From: Eukaryota sp. TZLM1-RC
Lineage: Eukaryota; Metamonada: BaSk clade
Assembly: GCA_040285825.1 (NCBI GenBank)
Contig: JAUPSS010000003.1
Location: 2,480,001-2,544,000, forward strand
DNA length: 64,000 nt
Direction: 5' to 3'
In this document: positions 9,903 to 19,766 of the stretch, in pieces
Layout: every line of letters starts with the position of its first letter
Numbering within the stretch: position 1 is the stretch's first letter
Position numbers and translations under genes: made by a program
The notes under the pieces: model-generated
The model's input: the letters and a program-made list of their open reading frames with translations, nothing else
Databases searched by the model: none
Told to the model about the DNA's origin: nothing

Positions 9903-11280
9903 TCTTTGTAGGTTCAACACTTACAATAGGTGTAGTAAGTCAAAGTGAGGGTTTCTTTTTTCAACTCAACGGAGGTAATTTATTTTATATTTTATTTATG
10001 ACCTCGGACATCCTGGGCGTTTTTTTAATGGTGTGGCCAGGATTACCACAGAATCTACTTAAATTCGACCCGTCTTTTTCCTTTTTGATCTGGTTCTTCT
10101 AGCGTTTACTTAGATTATTTGGAGATCTCTACTGATGGTCTGAGGTGTGACAGGAGGTTGTCAGTGTTCTTGTTCTACAAGTTTTCTCCTAAGCTCATTA
10201 AGTCCTCTAGCTAGACTTACTTGGTTTGGGTCATCAGAGAGTTATTTGGTGAAGGTTGATACCAAGTCAAAACATAAAGTTATTTATTACGAAGGTAAAA
10301 GGGATTTCTTCCACCCATTTGCTAGAGCACAAAAATACCTAAACTTTAAAGGACTATAATATGAGGTTGACCAAGGCTAACAACTGAACTCAAATGTAAT
10401 CGATTTTTGGTGAAGAATGATTAATTAGGACAGCTAAGATCTTTTCAAAACACACGTTGAGATTTTTGATATACCTTAAGATCAAGCAAACCTATACCTA
10501 AGTTATCCGTACACTATCACCATTGAAGGCCATACTATAGTTATTAACTGTTGTCTTGAAGAATTAATTAGGGTTCCTTAAGACTGTTTTTGATGAATAT
10601 TTGGATACAATGTGGTTCAAAATACTCTGGGAAAAGGGAACAAAAGTAGCCTTTAAACTAGCAATAGGGGTGAGTCTCTGTCATCTGAAGGTATGCGAAT
10701 AGGCTTGCTCAAGATAGTTTTGGATTGTTGATCCGCAACGAAAGATGTGGGTGCTATTCCTTGATTAACAGTCACTCTTCGAGAAGAAAGTTGAGTGCTG
10801 TACCTTTGGGGATCACCAGCCAAGAAGTTAAAAAGAGTGAGAGCCAATGTATGGTGTGTGTTGAACCAAGAAAGAAGAGGTTTTCGAAAGTTCGTGTTGT
10901 TTTGAAGTACAGAGCCAGCATAAGTGGCTCGTATGGGGCAGTTATGTCCAATTGCATACGAGCTCAAGAATTTAAGCTTCCAGGACACAAGACCATCACC
11001 CGAGAGCTGCTGGTAGTTGTAGCTGGTGATATTTTGCATCCACTAAATGTTGTAGAGGTCTACTATTGGACAGTGCATGGGATGGATACTGTGGCGTCGA
11101 CCAAACTATTTTTTTTGTGTTGAAATCTTTGTCCTAAAAGCCCTTTTAGCATTCAAGCCACACCTCCTACCCCTTCAGCAAAGCAGCCTACTCTTATCAG
11201 AGGGAACAATTGGGCACCCTCATCCTGAATCATATGTACCATGGGGAAATACTTAGAAGGGTTAGAGGTGCTAGTACTTG
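9903..11280. other. Unrecognised region, partly GC-richer
   Basis: The part at 10650-11110 is visibly richer in G and C than its surroundings and has overlapping open frames on both strands (10725-11123 plus, 128-132 codons, and 10653-11039 minus). Neither frame shows a domain I recognise. Decayed transposon coding sequence is the likeliest explanation, but this is inference. The rest is AT-rich with only short ORFs. Confidence 0.35.
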
Positions 11281-11474
11281 AATCAGCAACCGAAAAATAT
11301 TGATATTTTATTTATTGTATATTTTTCTTTCGACAATAAATATATTGTTGATGCAAATATTTTATTGTATTGGTGGAGTATTGTGGGATTCAACAATAAA
11401 TACACAATAAAAAAGTTGGATTCAATTTGATGAAAAAACCAGAAACAATGGAACAGATCAATCCTCACTATGAC

Positions 11475-12200
11475 TCAATTATCTTCAGTGCCATAATTGG
11501 CTTTTATTGACATGATCAATTCAACTGTCTTTTGATCCCAACAATGTTTGTTATAGTACAAACACAGCTGCTTTTCCAAACTGTCTGAAGTCAAGTTCGG
11601 ACGATCTGTCATTGTCATTTTAGCTCTACTAAACAACCTTTCTACGTCGTTACTGGTCGCAGGTATCCAACCCAGATCGATGTAATGGCCTTTGGGTCTG
11701 TCACATTCCTCCTTTCGTCTCATTCTCTCTTCAAATATTACCTCCATGTCCTCTTCGGTAGTTGGAGATTGGCATTTCAGAAAACACTGTACTGCTTCTT
11801 TTTCAGCGTAGGACAATTCAAGTTTTCTGTTCCTTTGCAGCTTCGAAACTGCAGTTTCAAAATTGGGAGAGTGCATAATTTGACTGGGGTAACTGGTATA
11901 GTTTGTTAAGTTTGGAAAATCTTTGTGAAACTCTTCAAAGGCACTCTCGGCCTGTGCTAAAGAGAGTTGTCGTCTTTGCAAGTACTTTGTTATTGGCTGG
12001 ACTTTTTTCAATGCTTCAAGGAGTCTTTGAAGCTTCCGTTCTTCTGCTGGTGTTGGTAAGCTTCTGGTCACCTCATCTTCGAAAAGGTCAAACACTTTGA
12101 GGTCCTTGTAGTCAAAGTATCGTTGAAGTGCATCATGCAAAGACAGCCACCATGTTACGTTTCTTTTGCGGGGTTTCATTGAGGTACGTGTTCTTAAAAC
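11475..12200 (-). pseudogene. hAT-1 transposase, C-terminal block
   Basis: Begins right after the hAT-3 insertion. RNVTWWLSLHDALQRYFDY is the TRW-type helix that follows the insertion domain in hAT transposases. The end has the dimerisation domain, IPATSNDVERLFSRAKM then LEKQLCLYYNKHCWD, matching the usual A-S-ER-FS-A pattern. The stop is at 11475-11477. Confidence 0.85.
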
Positions 12201-13285
12201 CAGGGATAACTAAAGTGGTAAAGTACTTTAAGCACTTTACTTTACTTTACTTTACTTTAAAGAATCTTTTTTTTGATAAAGTAGAGTCATCATTATTTGG
12301 TTTGACAAACATGTTGTACATTTTAATAGAGAACATTCTATTTACAAAATCCTCTTCAAGTAAGGTAACTTTTCAATTCACCATAAGATAACAAAACCTA
12401 ACATTTATTCAGAAACTCATCAAAAACTGATTGAAAAATTAAGTATGTGGTGGATGAGCACCAACACTCTTCTACTCATGGATCTCAATTACATCTTCAT
12501 CGGATGACACCCCGCTACTTACTTCCAACTCATCAGGTTCATTGGGGACACCTTAGAGGGAGACCTTCACTAAAACAGTACGTTGCAGCCATGTCTTCCA
12601 GCATCTTCGTGTTCAACCGCTCTTGAGTCTTCTTCAAAGTGAGTTGATGAAATGTTCTTTGGACAGTTGGTTGTTGACTGCCTGAAAAGAAGGGATTGTG
12701 AATCGTTGATGGAGTTGATGGATTCTGTGGTGTAGAAGGAGTTGATGGAGTCTGTGGTGTAAAAGGAGTAAGTGGAGAAGGACTTGCAAAGGACGGAAGT
12801 GCTTGTCTAGGAGCTGGACTATTGATACTGGAAGCTCGTCTTTTGCGTTGTCTAGAATGTGTAGCTAGATACACTCGTAAGTCTGCAACCTTCTTACCAT
12901 TGTTACTCTCAGGACACCCTATTTGGTTGCATAACGGTACCTGTCTTTTAGGTAGTAGGTCAGGTACATAATGCCCTTCCATTGCCCATCGGTTGACAGA
13001 ATAGACCTCATCGCATAATAGACATTGAAAGCGCGCACAAGTCTTTGAAACAACTTCGTTGACTTGACAGACATTCGTCCAAGCCTCACAAGGGAGTGAA
13101 GTCATTAACAAAAGAAAATATATAAGAAAAATGAAGTGAGAAAGGGGTGGAGAGTAAAGAAAGAAGCGTTCACTACTTTATACCACTTTAGCCAATTTTA
13201 GAGCTTAAAGCTTAAAGTTTAAAGTAAAGCTTAAAGTAAATAAAGTACTTTAATTTCATTTTTTGGACCACTTTAGTCATCCCTG
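12201..13285 (-). mobile_element. hAT-3: 1085-bp nested hAT with perfect 8-bp TSD
   Basis: The termini are inverted: CAGGGATAACTAAAGTGGT on the left, and CAGGGATGACTAAAGTGG read inward on the right. CTTAAAAC occurs exactly at 12193-12200 and again at 13286-13293, an 8-bp target duplication as expected for hAT. Subterminal AAAGTACTTTA/ACTTTAAAGT motifs are dense at both ends. It carries only the N-terminal part of a transposase, so it is a non-autonomous derivative. Confidence 0.93.
12539..13111 (-). CDS. N-terminal hAT transposase fragment (BED finger and Pro/Ser linker)
   Basis: A 190-residue ORF inside hAT-3. Residues about 25-75 have Cys/His spacing of a BED-like finger (FQCLLCDEVY, later CNQIGC). 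A basic cluster (RQRKRR) follows that could act as nuclear localisation signal, then a Pro/Ser/Thr-rich linker with repeated TPSTPQNPSTPST units (about 115-150), then a helix. The catalytic core and dimerisation domain are absent. If expressed it could bind transposon ends without catalysing, but this is inference. It may start upstream of the first Met. Confidence 0.6.
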   Translation of the reverse strand: MLMTSLPCEAWTNVCQVNEVVSKTCARFQCLLCDEVYSVNRWAMEGHYVPDLLPKRQVPLCNQIGCPESNNGKKVADLRVYLATHSRQRKRRASSINSPAPRQALPSFASPSPLTPFTPQTPSTPSTPQNPSTPSTIHNPFFSGSQQPTVQRTFHQLTLKKTQERLNTKMLEDMAATYCFSEGLPLRCPQ

Positions 13286-13675
13286 CTTAAAACCATTGAT
13301 CGTTTAACTGTACGAAGATGCTTGAAAACGGTGTCAATTTTTTTAAAATCCTCTGTAACACCATGTTCCAGTGCTTCAAGAGAAAATCGATGTGATGCAC
13401 AGCCAATTAACGGCACACCTAATCTGGATGCAAGACATCTGTTGGTCTCACAATTGTCACCCACTATAAACCACAAGTCATCAATGGAGCGCCCAAAATC
13501 AGACAAAATAGTTTCGATGACATGTAGATGATCCGCAGCACCCAAAAGTGTTTGACCACTGTAGGGGTTGTCTTCACCAAATTCAATATATGTTTCAAAA
13601 GGAACAATACCAAGGAGATGAGGAACTTTCATTTCAGGATACACCACAAAAATACCAACGAACTCTACTCCAGAG
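13286..13675 (-). pseudogene. hAT-1 transposase, core block
   Basis: Continues in frame from the N-terminal block. It contains WFIVGDNCETNRCLA, the second catalytic Asp (DN), followed by LIGCASHRFSLEALE, the conserved C-x2-H that hAT transposases carry after it. It ends in the helix VFKHLRTVKRSMVL, where hAT-3 is inserted. Confidence 0.8.
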
Positions 13676-13828
13676 TAGAGATGGCAATTACTCGAGTAAT
13701 ACTCAAGTAATATCCAGACTACTGAAAAAGTGAGTACAAGTCTTACTCAAAGATCTGAGTAATTTACTTGAGTAGTACTGCTCAGGTGTAGTATAATGAA
13801 AAATAAATTAACAAAAATTTAAAATGGT

Positions 13829-14212
13829 TTATTTATCATCCAAACTATAACAACTCCATGACTTCAAACTCAAAATTGCCTGTACACTTTCAGCATTCAA
13901 TCTGGTACGTCTTGTGTTAATCAGATTACCTGCACAGGAAGACAGCGATTCTGTTGCAACAGAAGAAGGCTGCACACTAAGAAAGTCCTGCACAAATCGA
14001 TTGCATTTCCCAAAAGGCAAGTGGGTCCGCATGGATATCCTGGATAGGATGAGATCTGTATGCTCTTATCTCATCATCTATGCTACCATATCTTTTCTTC
14101 TTCTTTGGTTTAAGGTGATTCAATAGCCGTCTACGTGGGCTGAGACAATCCAACTCCTCACCTTGGCCACTGACTTCCACTTCTATGGCTTCGTAATGGG
14201 TTTTGAGGTATT
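13829..14212 (-). pseudogene. hAT-2 transposase, C-terminal dimerisation part
   Basis: Past the gag insert the hAT protein resumes (about 14212 downwards): a basic stretch, then DDEIRAYRSHPIQDIHADPL, the expected acidic helix before the dimerisation domain. A frameshift near 13985 leads to DFLSVQPSSVATESLSSCAG followed by NRTRLNAESV-like and LKSW motifs. That the Ser-Glu pair of the dimerisation motif is kept supports the call. Stop near 13829. Confidence 0.8.
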
Positions 14213-15775
14213 GAAACCCGAACATGTTCCAACAGTAAACGTCCCGGAACCTGTAACTAGACAAGACGTTGCTCCGTAGGAAGAACCAACTTCCTCCCAA
14301 CCTATGGAACGTGAAATCTGAGAAGACATAGAGTTGAACGGGCCAGTCGTTGGAGAAACGGCTCCTCCTCAACCCTCAGTAAGAAACTCTTCTTCCGACA
14401 GATCTATGCGTATTGAGGACCTGCAATCCTCAAGAAGAGCTATTGACATGAGCATAGCTAGTAGTCTTCATAGACAGATTGATCCACGGTCTAAGGATAT
14501 CGACTATAAAAGACCTCGATTATCCGCTTATGACCATATCAACAAAATGTCTATCATAGCTTTTCTTTTAAAATACCAAACTTGGGATAAATACGGGCGA
14601 AAGATAGCTAATAGAAGCTTTGAAGCCCCAGGTCAATCAGATTGGACCAGAGCCTTTATGATAGCTACCCAGCTATTTGAAGAAGGTCAAGCAGAAATAA
14701 CCCAAGATAGGATTAAAGATCTCCCCAAACACATACGCGACGAGATCACCAGGGATACAACACAGCCTTTGGTAAGGATTGACCCAGCTATAACAGATAA
14801 GCTCGGACCCCCAATCCACCATTAATTTATTTAGGAGCATGATGATGAGCACTTGCCCTACAGGAATATCCAGCATGATTGACCCTAGCCTTCTATCCAG
14901 ATGGCAAAGTCAAGGTTTACTCGGTGTTGATTATACCGACGCCGACGTCATGGTATTTCTGTTAAAAAGAACACAATTCACATCATATCATGAGGCTTGT
15001 ACAGCTCTAATGAAGCTTAGAATAAACTGGAGAAAAATCCACAATAGGCATGAGGCTGACAACGAGTTTGGTCGTTATGTAGAAGATTCTGGAGACGTCT
15101 TGAGAATGACCACCTACATGACCGACCTAACCATCCCCGATTTAATTAGAGGAAACAGTGGGCTGATAACCATATCTCCCGCTCTAATAGCCGAGTACTT
15201 CCTTATGGGTTTGGATAACTTTGCTATATCGAGCGAACTCCTCCCAGTATGGACTAGGGAATCCTTGTGGGACTCACCGAACAGAACAACTTTTCTCGAT
15301 TTAATATCGACAACGAGAAGACATTTCCTCGCTTGGTGTTACACAGCAGGAAACAAGCCCACAATGGACGTACTAAGGAACAGGGCTAACGAAGAAGATA
15401 TTCCTTTGGGACTCACGGCGATGAGAACTTACTCAAGAGGAGTAACACCATCAGCCCAGGCTCCACCAAAACGAGCAAGACGATCAGGAGGAAAGTCAAG
15501 AGGAACCCCTCAACAGAAATACATCCCTGAAAAGCATGAACGAGAAGGGTCAAAATTCTGTACATTCTGCAGCAACGTCGAAGGTAACAATCCTGTTGGC
15601 CACACTGTATTCGAATGCAAAGACCCTCGTTGTGCTAGAAGCAGAGTTCCCAAAGAAGAAAGATTCAGATTAGGAGAACAGGAGGCGCCTGCTAGTAGAT
15701 GCAGTGTAGCAAGCGGCCGAGGTGGGCGTAGTAGACGTGTACATAGATTCAAATTTAGAGGCCGTGGAGGCCTTC
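14213..15775 (+). pseudogene. Retrotransposon gag fragment inserted in hAT-2
   Basis: A plus-strand frame runs from about 14213, with stops near 14280, 14323 and 14823, through ORFs 14334-14825 and 14839-15775. It is helical and capsid-like, then basic (PPKRARRSGGKSRG). A CCHC-type knuckle follows with an unusually long loop (CTFC, then ten residues, GHTVFEC), and an RGG tail. No RT follows: at about 15775 the sequence returns to hAT-2. It is the only plus-strand gag in the window. No LTRs flank it, so it looks truncated on both sides. Confidence 0.65.
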
Positions 15776-16743
15776 GCAAGATTAGCAGCATTGTCGGTTG
15801 TGATAGACAATACCTTGTTACCAATCCCAATTTCGTGAAGAATCTTTGTTACCATTTGATTTACCTGTTCACCATTGTGTGGATGAGGGAAGATATCAAC
15901 ACTTAGGACAATAGAATGAAACTTAAACTCTTCGACAAAATGACACGTGATACCAAGGTATGGAACACGTTGTCTAGAGGACCATAAATCTAGAGTAATA
16001 TTAACAGCATTGGGGTGCTTAAGCAGCGACATGATTTGGTCTCTGCCACGTGTATACCTCTTCAATATTCTGTTCTTAACAGTGTTGCGACATGGTTGTG
16101 GAATTGTAGGAGAGACAAAGGACAAAAGAGCTCGTAAGGTTGTGGACTCAGCGAATGAGTAGGGCAGTTGGTCTAGAACAATGAAGTCTTCAATGACAGT
16201 GGTAAGATACTGCTCTTGCTGTTCAGAGAGTGGAACATTAAGAGAGGAAGGAACAAGATCAAGTGGATTGCCGTCTAGAGTAGCTTGCTTTTTGTTATCA
16301 GCGGGAAACAGAGAATGGTCAATCTGTAGGTGCTTCTTCAAAGCGTTGTCGGCAGTCTTCGTAGAGAATGTTCTATTGCAACCAGGGAAGGAACATGTCC
16401 GTCTGTGGATCTCCACCCCGTTTTCTATCTGTACGGCCAGTGAGAAATAGGACTTGACCGAGCGCAGTTTTTGTGACTTCCTGCTCTTTGTGTCTGTCAG
16501 TTTCGCTTTAAGTTGACCCAGAAGATCAGTGGGTGGATTAGGACATTTTTTGATTTGATGAGAACCTGATATATGTAGTTCAAGACGGGATTTAGAAGCA
16601 GTAAAGGTATGTTGGCAGCTTTTGCAGCGATTGGTTCCATGACGTGGACTTCCTTTGTCGTTTCTGGTGGGATGGCTTTCTACATCATAGAAGTCCAATA
16701 TGTCCAACTCCGGAGAGGAGTCTATGTGTTGAATGTTACTCAT
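15775..16743 (-). pseudogene. hAT-2 transposase, N-terminal and core part
   Basis: From Met at 16743 the protein has two BED-like zinc fingers: CKSCQHTFTASKSRLELHIS (C-x2-C...H) and CSFPGC...LKKHLQIDHS. Next come the hAT N-terminal helices (LPYSFAESTTLRALL) and NITLDLWSSRQRVPYLGIT, with the first catalytic Asp. ITTDNAANLAKA gives the second. The reading then runs into the gag insert at about 15775 and stops being hAT. Confidence 0.85.
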
Positions 16744-16896
16744 TTGTGGTGGAGAGTGAACAATGGTGTTGGTGGGGTGAAGAATTAATGTACTATTCTA
16801 CTACTATTTTTATACATTGTGCTTTCTAATACTGACATCAATAATTAATTTTATTAACTTAATAATAATAGTAAAAATTAATTCGAAAAATCGTCG

Positions 16897-16926
16897 CACT
16901 CGCACTCTGTGCGCACAGAGCGAGTG
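16897..16926. repeat. Hairpin-forming inverted repeat in hAT-2
   Basis: Arms CACTCG + CTCTGTGC pair with GCACAGAG + CGAGTG, 14 base pairs with a 2-nt CA bulge and no loop. The direct repeat AAAAATCGTCGCACTCG flanks it (starting near 16886 and 16932). The GC-rich stem stands out in AT-rich DNA. Confidence 0.8.
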
Positions 16927-17247
16927 TGATAAAAAAATCGTCGCACTCGGTAACTTAGGAAATAATACTTTTATTATTGGCGACCCATCAAACAGTTAAA
17001 AACTAATTCAAAAAACAAAAGAAACTAAATTCTTCACACCTACATTCTGTTTGTTGTGTGATTTTGGGGTATTTGACCTGATCTTTCGTCTTTGACAACA
17101 TGTGTCTTCAATTAATACTCAAGTATTACTTGGTGTTTTCAAAAACACAGTATCAGTATTACTCAAAGTGTCAAGTAATTTACTTGAGTATTACTGGAGT
17201 AAAGTCATTACTCAGTATTACTCGAGTAAAGTAATTTGCCATCTCTA

Positions 17248-17763
17248 CTCCAGATACTCCAGAGCTTCTTTCAAGCCATCCATCCAACACGAGTCCAAAC
17301 TTGTCAGGAATTTGTGTTGAAACAGTCTTAGCAACCTCATTGTACAGAAGTCTAAAATACTTTCGGAGGGTAGGTTCTGAAATTGAGGAAAGAGAGATGT
17401 AGTGTTGAAGGGTCTGGTCGTTGACAAAAGAGAAAGGTCGTTGACCGTTGATGAGGAGTTCGAGCCATCCAAACATGTTTTCGACCTTTCCAACAGTTGG
17501 AAAAGGAAACGGTCGATTGGCCCTTTAGATCTAGTGGATGTGAGCGACTCATCAATAGGAGAATGATGAGCAAGGACATGAGAGGCAGCATTACTGTAAC
17601 CATGTTTGGAGGAGATCCATTGTATATGATCATCGCATTTGATACACTTGTAAGGAGTTCTTTCGGTACTATATTCGGGAAGGTCTGTAGGTGGACTAAT
17701 ATCCTTGGAATCCAATTTTGTGAAGTAGAATAGGACAATCTGTTTGTCTGTAACCTTAGTCAT
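17248..17763 (-). pseudogene. hAT-1 transposase, N-terminal block
   Basis: The frame from 17763 has a BED-type zinc finger (YKCIKCDDHIQW, then SHVLAHH: C-x2-C...H-x3-4-H). At about 17490 the protein continues in another frame with FGWLELLINGQRPFSF, the hAT motif before the core, followed by PTLRKYF and FGLVLDGWLERSS, the first catalytic Asp of the RNase H-like fold. So there is one frameshift here. The block is cut at 17248 by hAT-2. Confidence 0.8.
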
Positions 17764-17849
17764 AGAGAAGAGAGATAATGAAATGGATGAAATGGTAAAT
17801 CTTTTGGCCTCCGTATGTTCAGAGATAGAGGATCCATGATTAACCTTTT

Positions 17850-19016
17850 TTTGCCATATTTATATCGCACCAATTCCCTGCATCAACGTTAGCCAGATAA
17901 TTCAGCCAAGCACCGAATGTCTTGCCATACCTGGATCCTTGTATCATCTTCACATGCAGTATTGCGTCAGAGACGGGATCAGGAGTCCCTCGAACTAAGT
18001 AAGAATAAAATGGCATGATAGCGGCACTTCTTCTTGATCGACGAAGATAAGCCTGAACGTTTGATAAGCGGGTTTCATCTCAACGAGATCAGGGTTGGAT
18101 GATTATGGGTAGTACTCGTGAACCTCTCTGACTACCGTCCAATCTACTCCAGCTGTGCTATCTTCTTCATAAATTTTGTCTAGGCCTGGTCTAAACCAGT
18201 CTGGAAGGAGGTGTACGTTCTCGGGTCCATCTAAATAGCCAGAGAAGTCTCGAACATATTCCGTGACCTCCAGCCGCCGGATTCAAAAATGATACATATC
18301 GAGAGTGGCTTTTTCCCCAATGAAATCGAATCTGCCAGCAGGAGGCTTGAACATGATGGATTTGTAGGAGGAGTTTTATGGGGATAGTTTTATTCTGCGT
18401 TCAGCAGGTCTACCCGACAACTCGTTGCTCTCTTGGTCGAGAAGCTCTTTAGAGCCCTTCAGTACTTGTGGGGTGAGGGGAACTTCCCTGAATCCTTTTA
18501 GAGTCTCATTAAGGGTTTGTACCGAAACACAATTCTCCAATGATTGGTACAGGGACGTGTTTGGGGAGAGAGACTTCACAAAGTCTGTTGGCTCCTGTTT
18601 CTCCATCTTTTCTTTTATTAGAACTGCGATGAGCGCTGCTAACTCTGGGCTTGTGATAGCAGGTTTATCCTGTGAAACATTGGCTGTGGACAGGGCTGTG
18701 GTAGCCGTTGGATGGGCGTTTTGGTTGGGAGGGGTTACCTCCGAAAGAGTTAGGTCTGTAGTGGGGTTTCAACCCGAACTCGCATTTGGAGGAGGGAGAC
18801 AAGGATCTCCGCTCGTTATTGTGATAATGGGGTGCTCGCCTGAACAAAATGAATTTGGAATGAGGTGGGTTACACCTGAACTCATTGTTTCTTGAGTGGA
18901 GTGTGGAACACTCGAACTCACATCTTCGCTTGGAGTACTCATTGCATTCGAAATTATGTAGAGAGGAGGGTTAGATTGGTCTCCTCTGAAAGATGTCTGA
19001 CATACCGCAGACATTT
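17850..19016 (-). pseudogene. Gag N-terminal relic next to LTR
   Basis: On the minus strand, Met at about 19016 starts a Ser/Pro-rich leader (STPSEDVSSSVPHSTQ). Capsid-like helices follow in shifting frames: EKQEPTDFVKSL at 18600, and the 18080-18330 part with FSGYLDGPENVHLLPDWF. At least three frame breaks or stops occur. It ends at about 17850 where hAT-1 sequence begins. Position directly inside an LTR and same strand as the 3.8-7.9 kb pol relic suggest they were one element. Confidence 0.55.
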
Positions 19017-19078
19017 TTTGCTGTTTACAGCGCTGTTGCGGTTTGTTGATTGATGTACCTGTAACGCACAATAATTAT

Positions 19079-19178
19079 TGTTGCCGTTAGGCATTATGCT
19101 AGCTGTATGTATGGTTAGGTGTGTTAGTTAAGCTGGGTTAACATAATGATAATTTTATTTAATGTTATTCAATATACA
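19079..19178 (-). repeat. LTR (100 bp) related to that at 3675
   Basis: Plus-strand TGTTGCCGTTAGGCATTATGC through AATATACA. About 95 bp match 3675-3770 with few changes, but this copy lacks the last ~25 bp unit. On the minus strand it starts TGTATATTGA and ends GGCAACA. Lying just upstream of a minus-strand gag start, it fits a 5' LTR. Confidence 0.65.
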
Positions 19179-19209
19179 TTGTTCAATATACATTGTTCAA
19201 TATACATTG
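19168..19209 (+). repeat. 14-bp tandem repeat (three units)
   Basis: TTCAATATACATTG is repeated three times in tandem at the outer edge of the LTR, the first unit overlapping the LTR end. Confidence 0.85.
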
Positions 19210-19439
19210 TGATGGAGATGATCGAGGAAGTTTTAGAAGATAGTCAACGCAAGTTTTTGTAGAATCGCTCTTTGTTTTAGAAACTATCACAACATCTTTC
19301 AGTGTTCTCTGAACGTTGTTTGTGGTTTCTTGAGTGTTTCTCAAATGGGGAGGTATGTAAGTTATTTGATGAGGAACAAAAATTTGGAAATTTTGTTCGT
19401 ACAATAAAAACAAATCTTGCTCTGCTTCTTTGAGCCTCT

Positions 19440-19615
19440 ACTCAAAAGAAACACGGTCATTGAATAATTTTGGTTCTGATGATAGAGGTGATATATGCTG
19501 TGATTGGATTGAAAACTCTGAGGCTGTTGCGGACTTTGTCTCCTGTTATTTGTAAAAGATAATTTGGTTCAAAGAAGAAAACTTAATCCTGTAGATGCAT
19601 TCGAATTCTATATAT
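19440..19615 (+). repeat. LINE-A internal fragment
   Basis: Matches the endonuclease-domain region of LINE-A (TTGAATAATTTTGGTTCTGATG and the CTGTGATTGGATTGAAAACT stretch). It is broken by frameshifts and truncated on both sides. Confidence 0.8.
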
Positions 19616-19766
19616 TTAGCAAACTTGCACACTTTACAAAATAGACCCATAACTCATGGCACTCAGTTAAACAAGAATAAATAAAAAAGCATTAAATTCA
19701 TGATAAAGTTTATTTACCAAATACTATAACATCAACAAAACAAAAATCAATCCTAATTATTAACCA

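Larger units (their letters stand above)
13676..17247 (-). mobile_element. hAT-2: 3.6-kb nested hAT with near-perfect TSD
   Basis: The left end reads TAGAGATGGCAATTACTCGAGTAAT and the right end, read inward, TAGAGATGGCAAATTACTTT, the TAGAGATGG-type hAT terminus. Flanks are CTCCAGAG (13668-13675) and CTCCAGAT (17248-17255), a 7/8 match. Both ends carry many ACTCGAGTAA/TACTTGAGTA subterminal repeats. Inside are the two halves of a minus-strand hAT transposase separated by a plus-strand gag fragment. Confidence 0.88.
11475..17763 (-). mobile_element. Outer hAT transposon (hAT-1), twice interrupted
   Basis: A hAT transposase gene runs on the minus strand in three blocks: 17763-17248 (BED zinc finger and N-terminal half), 13667-13286 (RNase H-fold core) and 12192-11475 (rest of core and C-terminal dimerisation domain). 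The gaps are filled by two other hAT elements. Removing each insert with one copy of its target duplication restores the local reading frame at both junctions. The terminal inverted repeats of this outer element were not found; the extent given is the coding extent. Confidence 0.85.

Noticed and set aside
10653-11123. Overlapping ORFs on both strands in a GC-richer stretch
   Set aside because: Neither frame gives a family; not listed as a gene, only as an unrecognised region.
17352-17738. 128-codon minus ORF overlapping hAT-1 N-terminus
   Set aside because: Wrong frame for the zinc finger and core motifs; a shadow of the frameshifted transposase.
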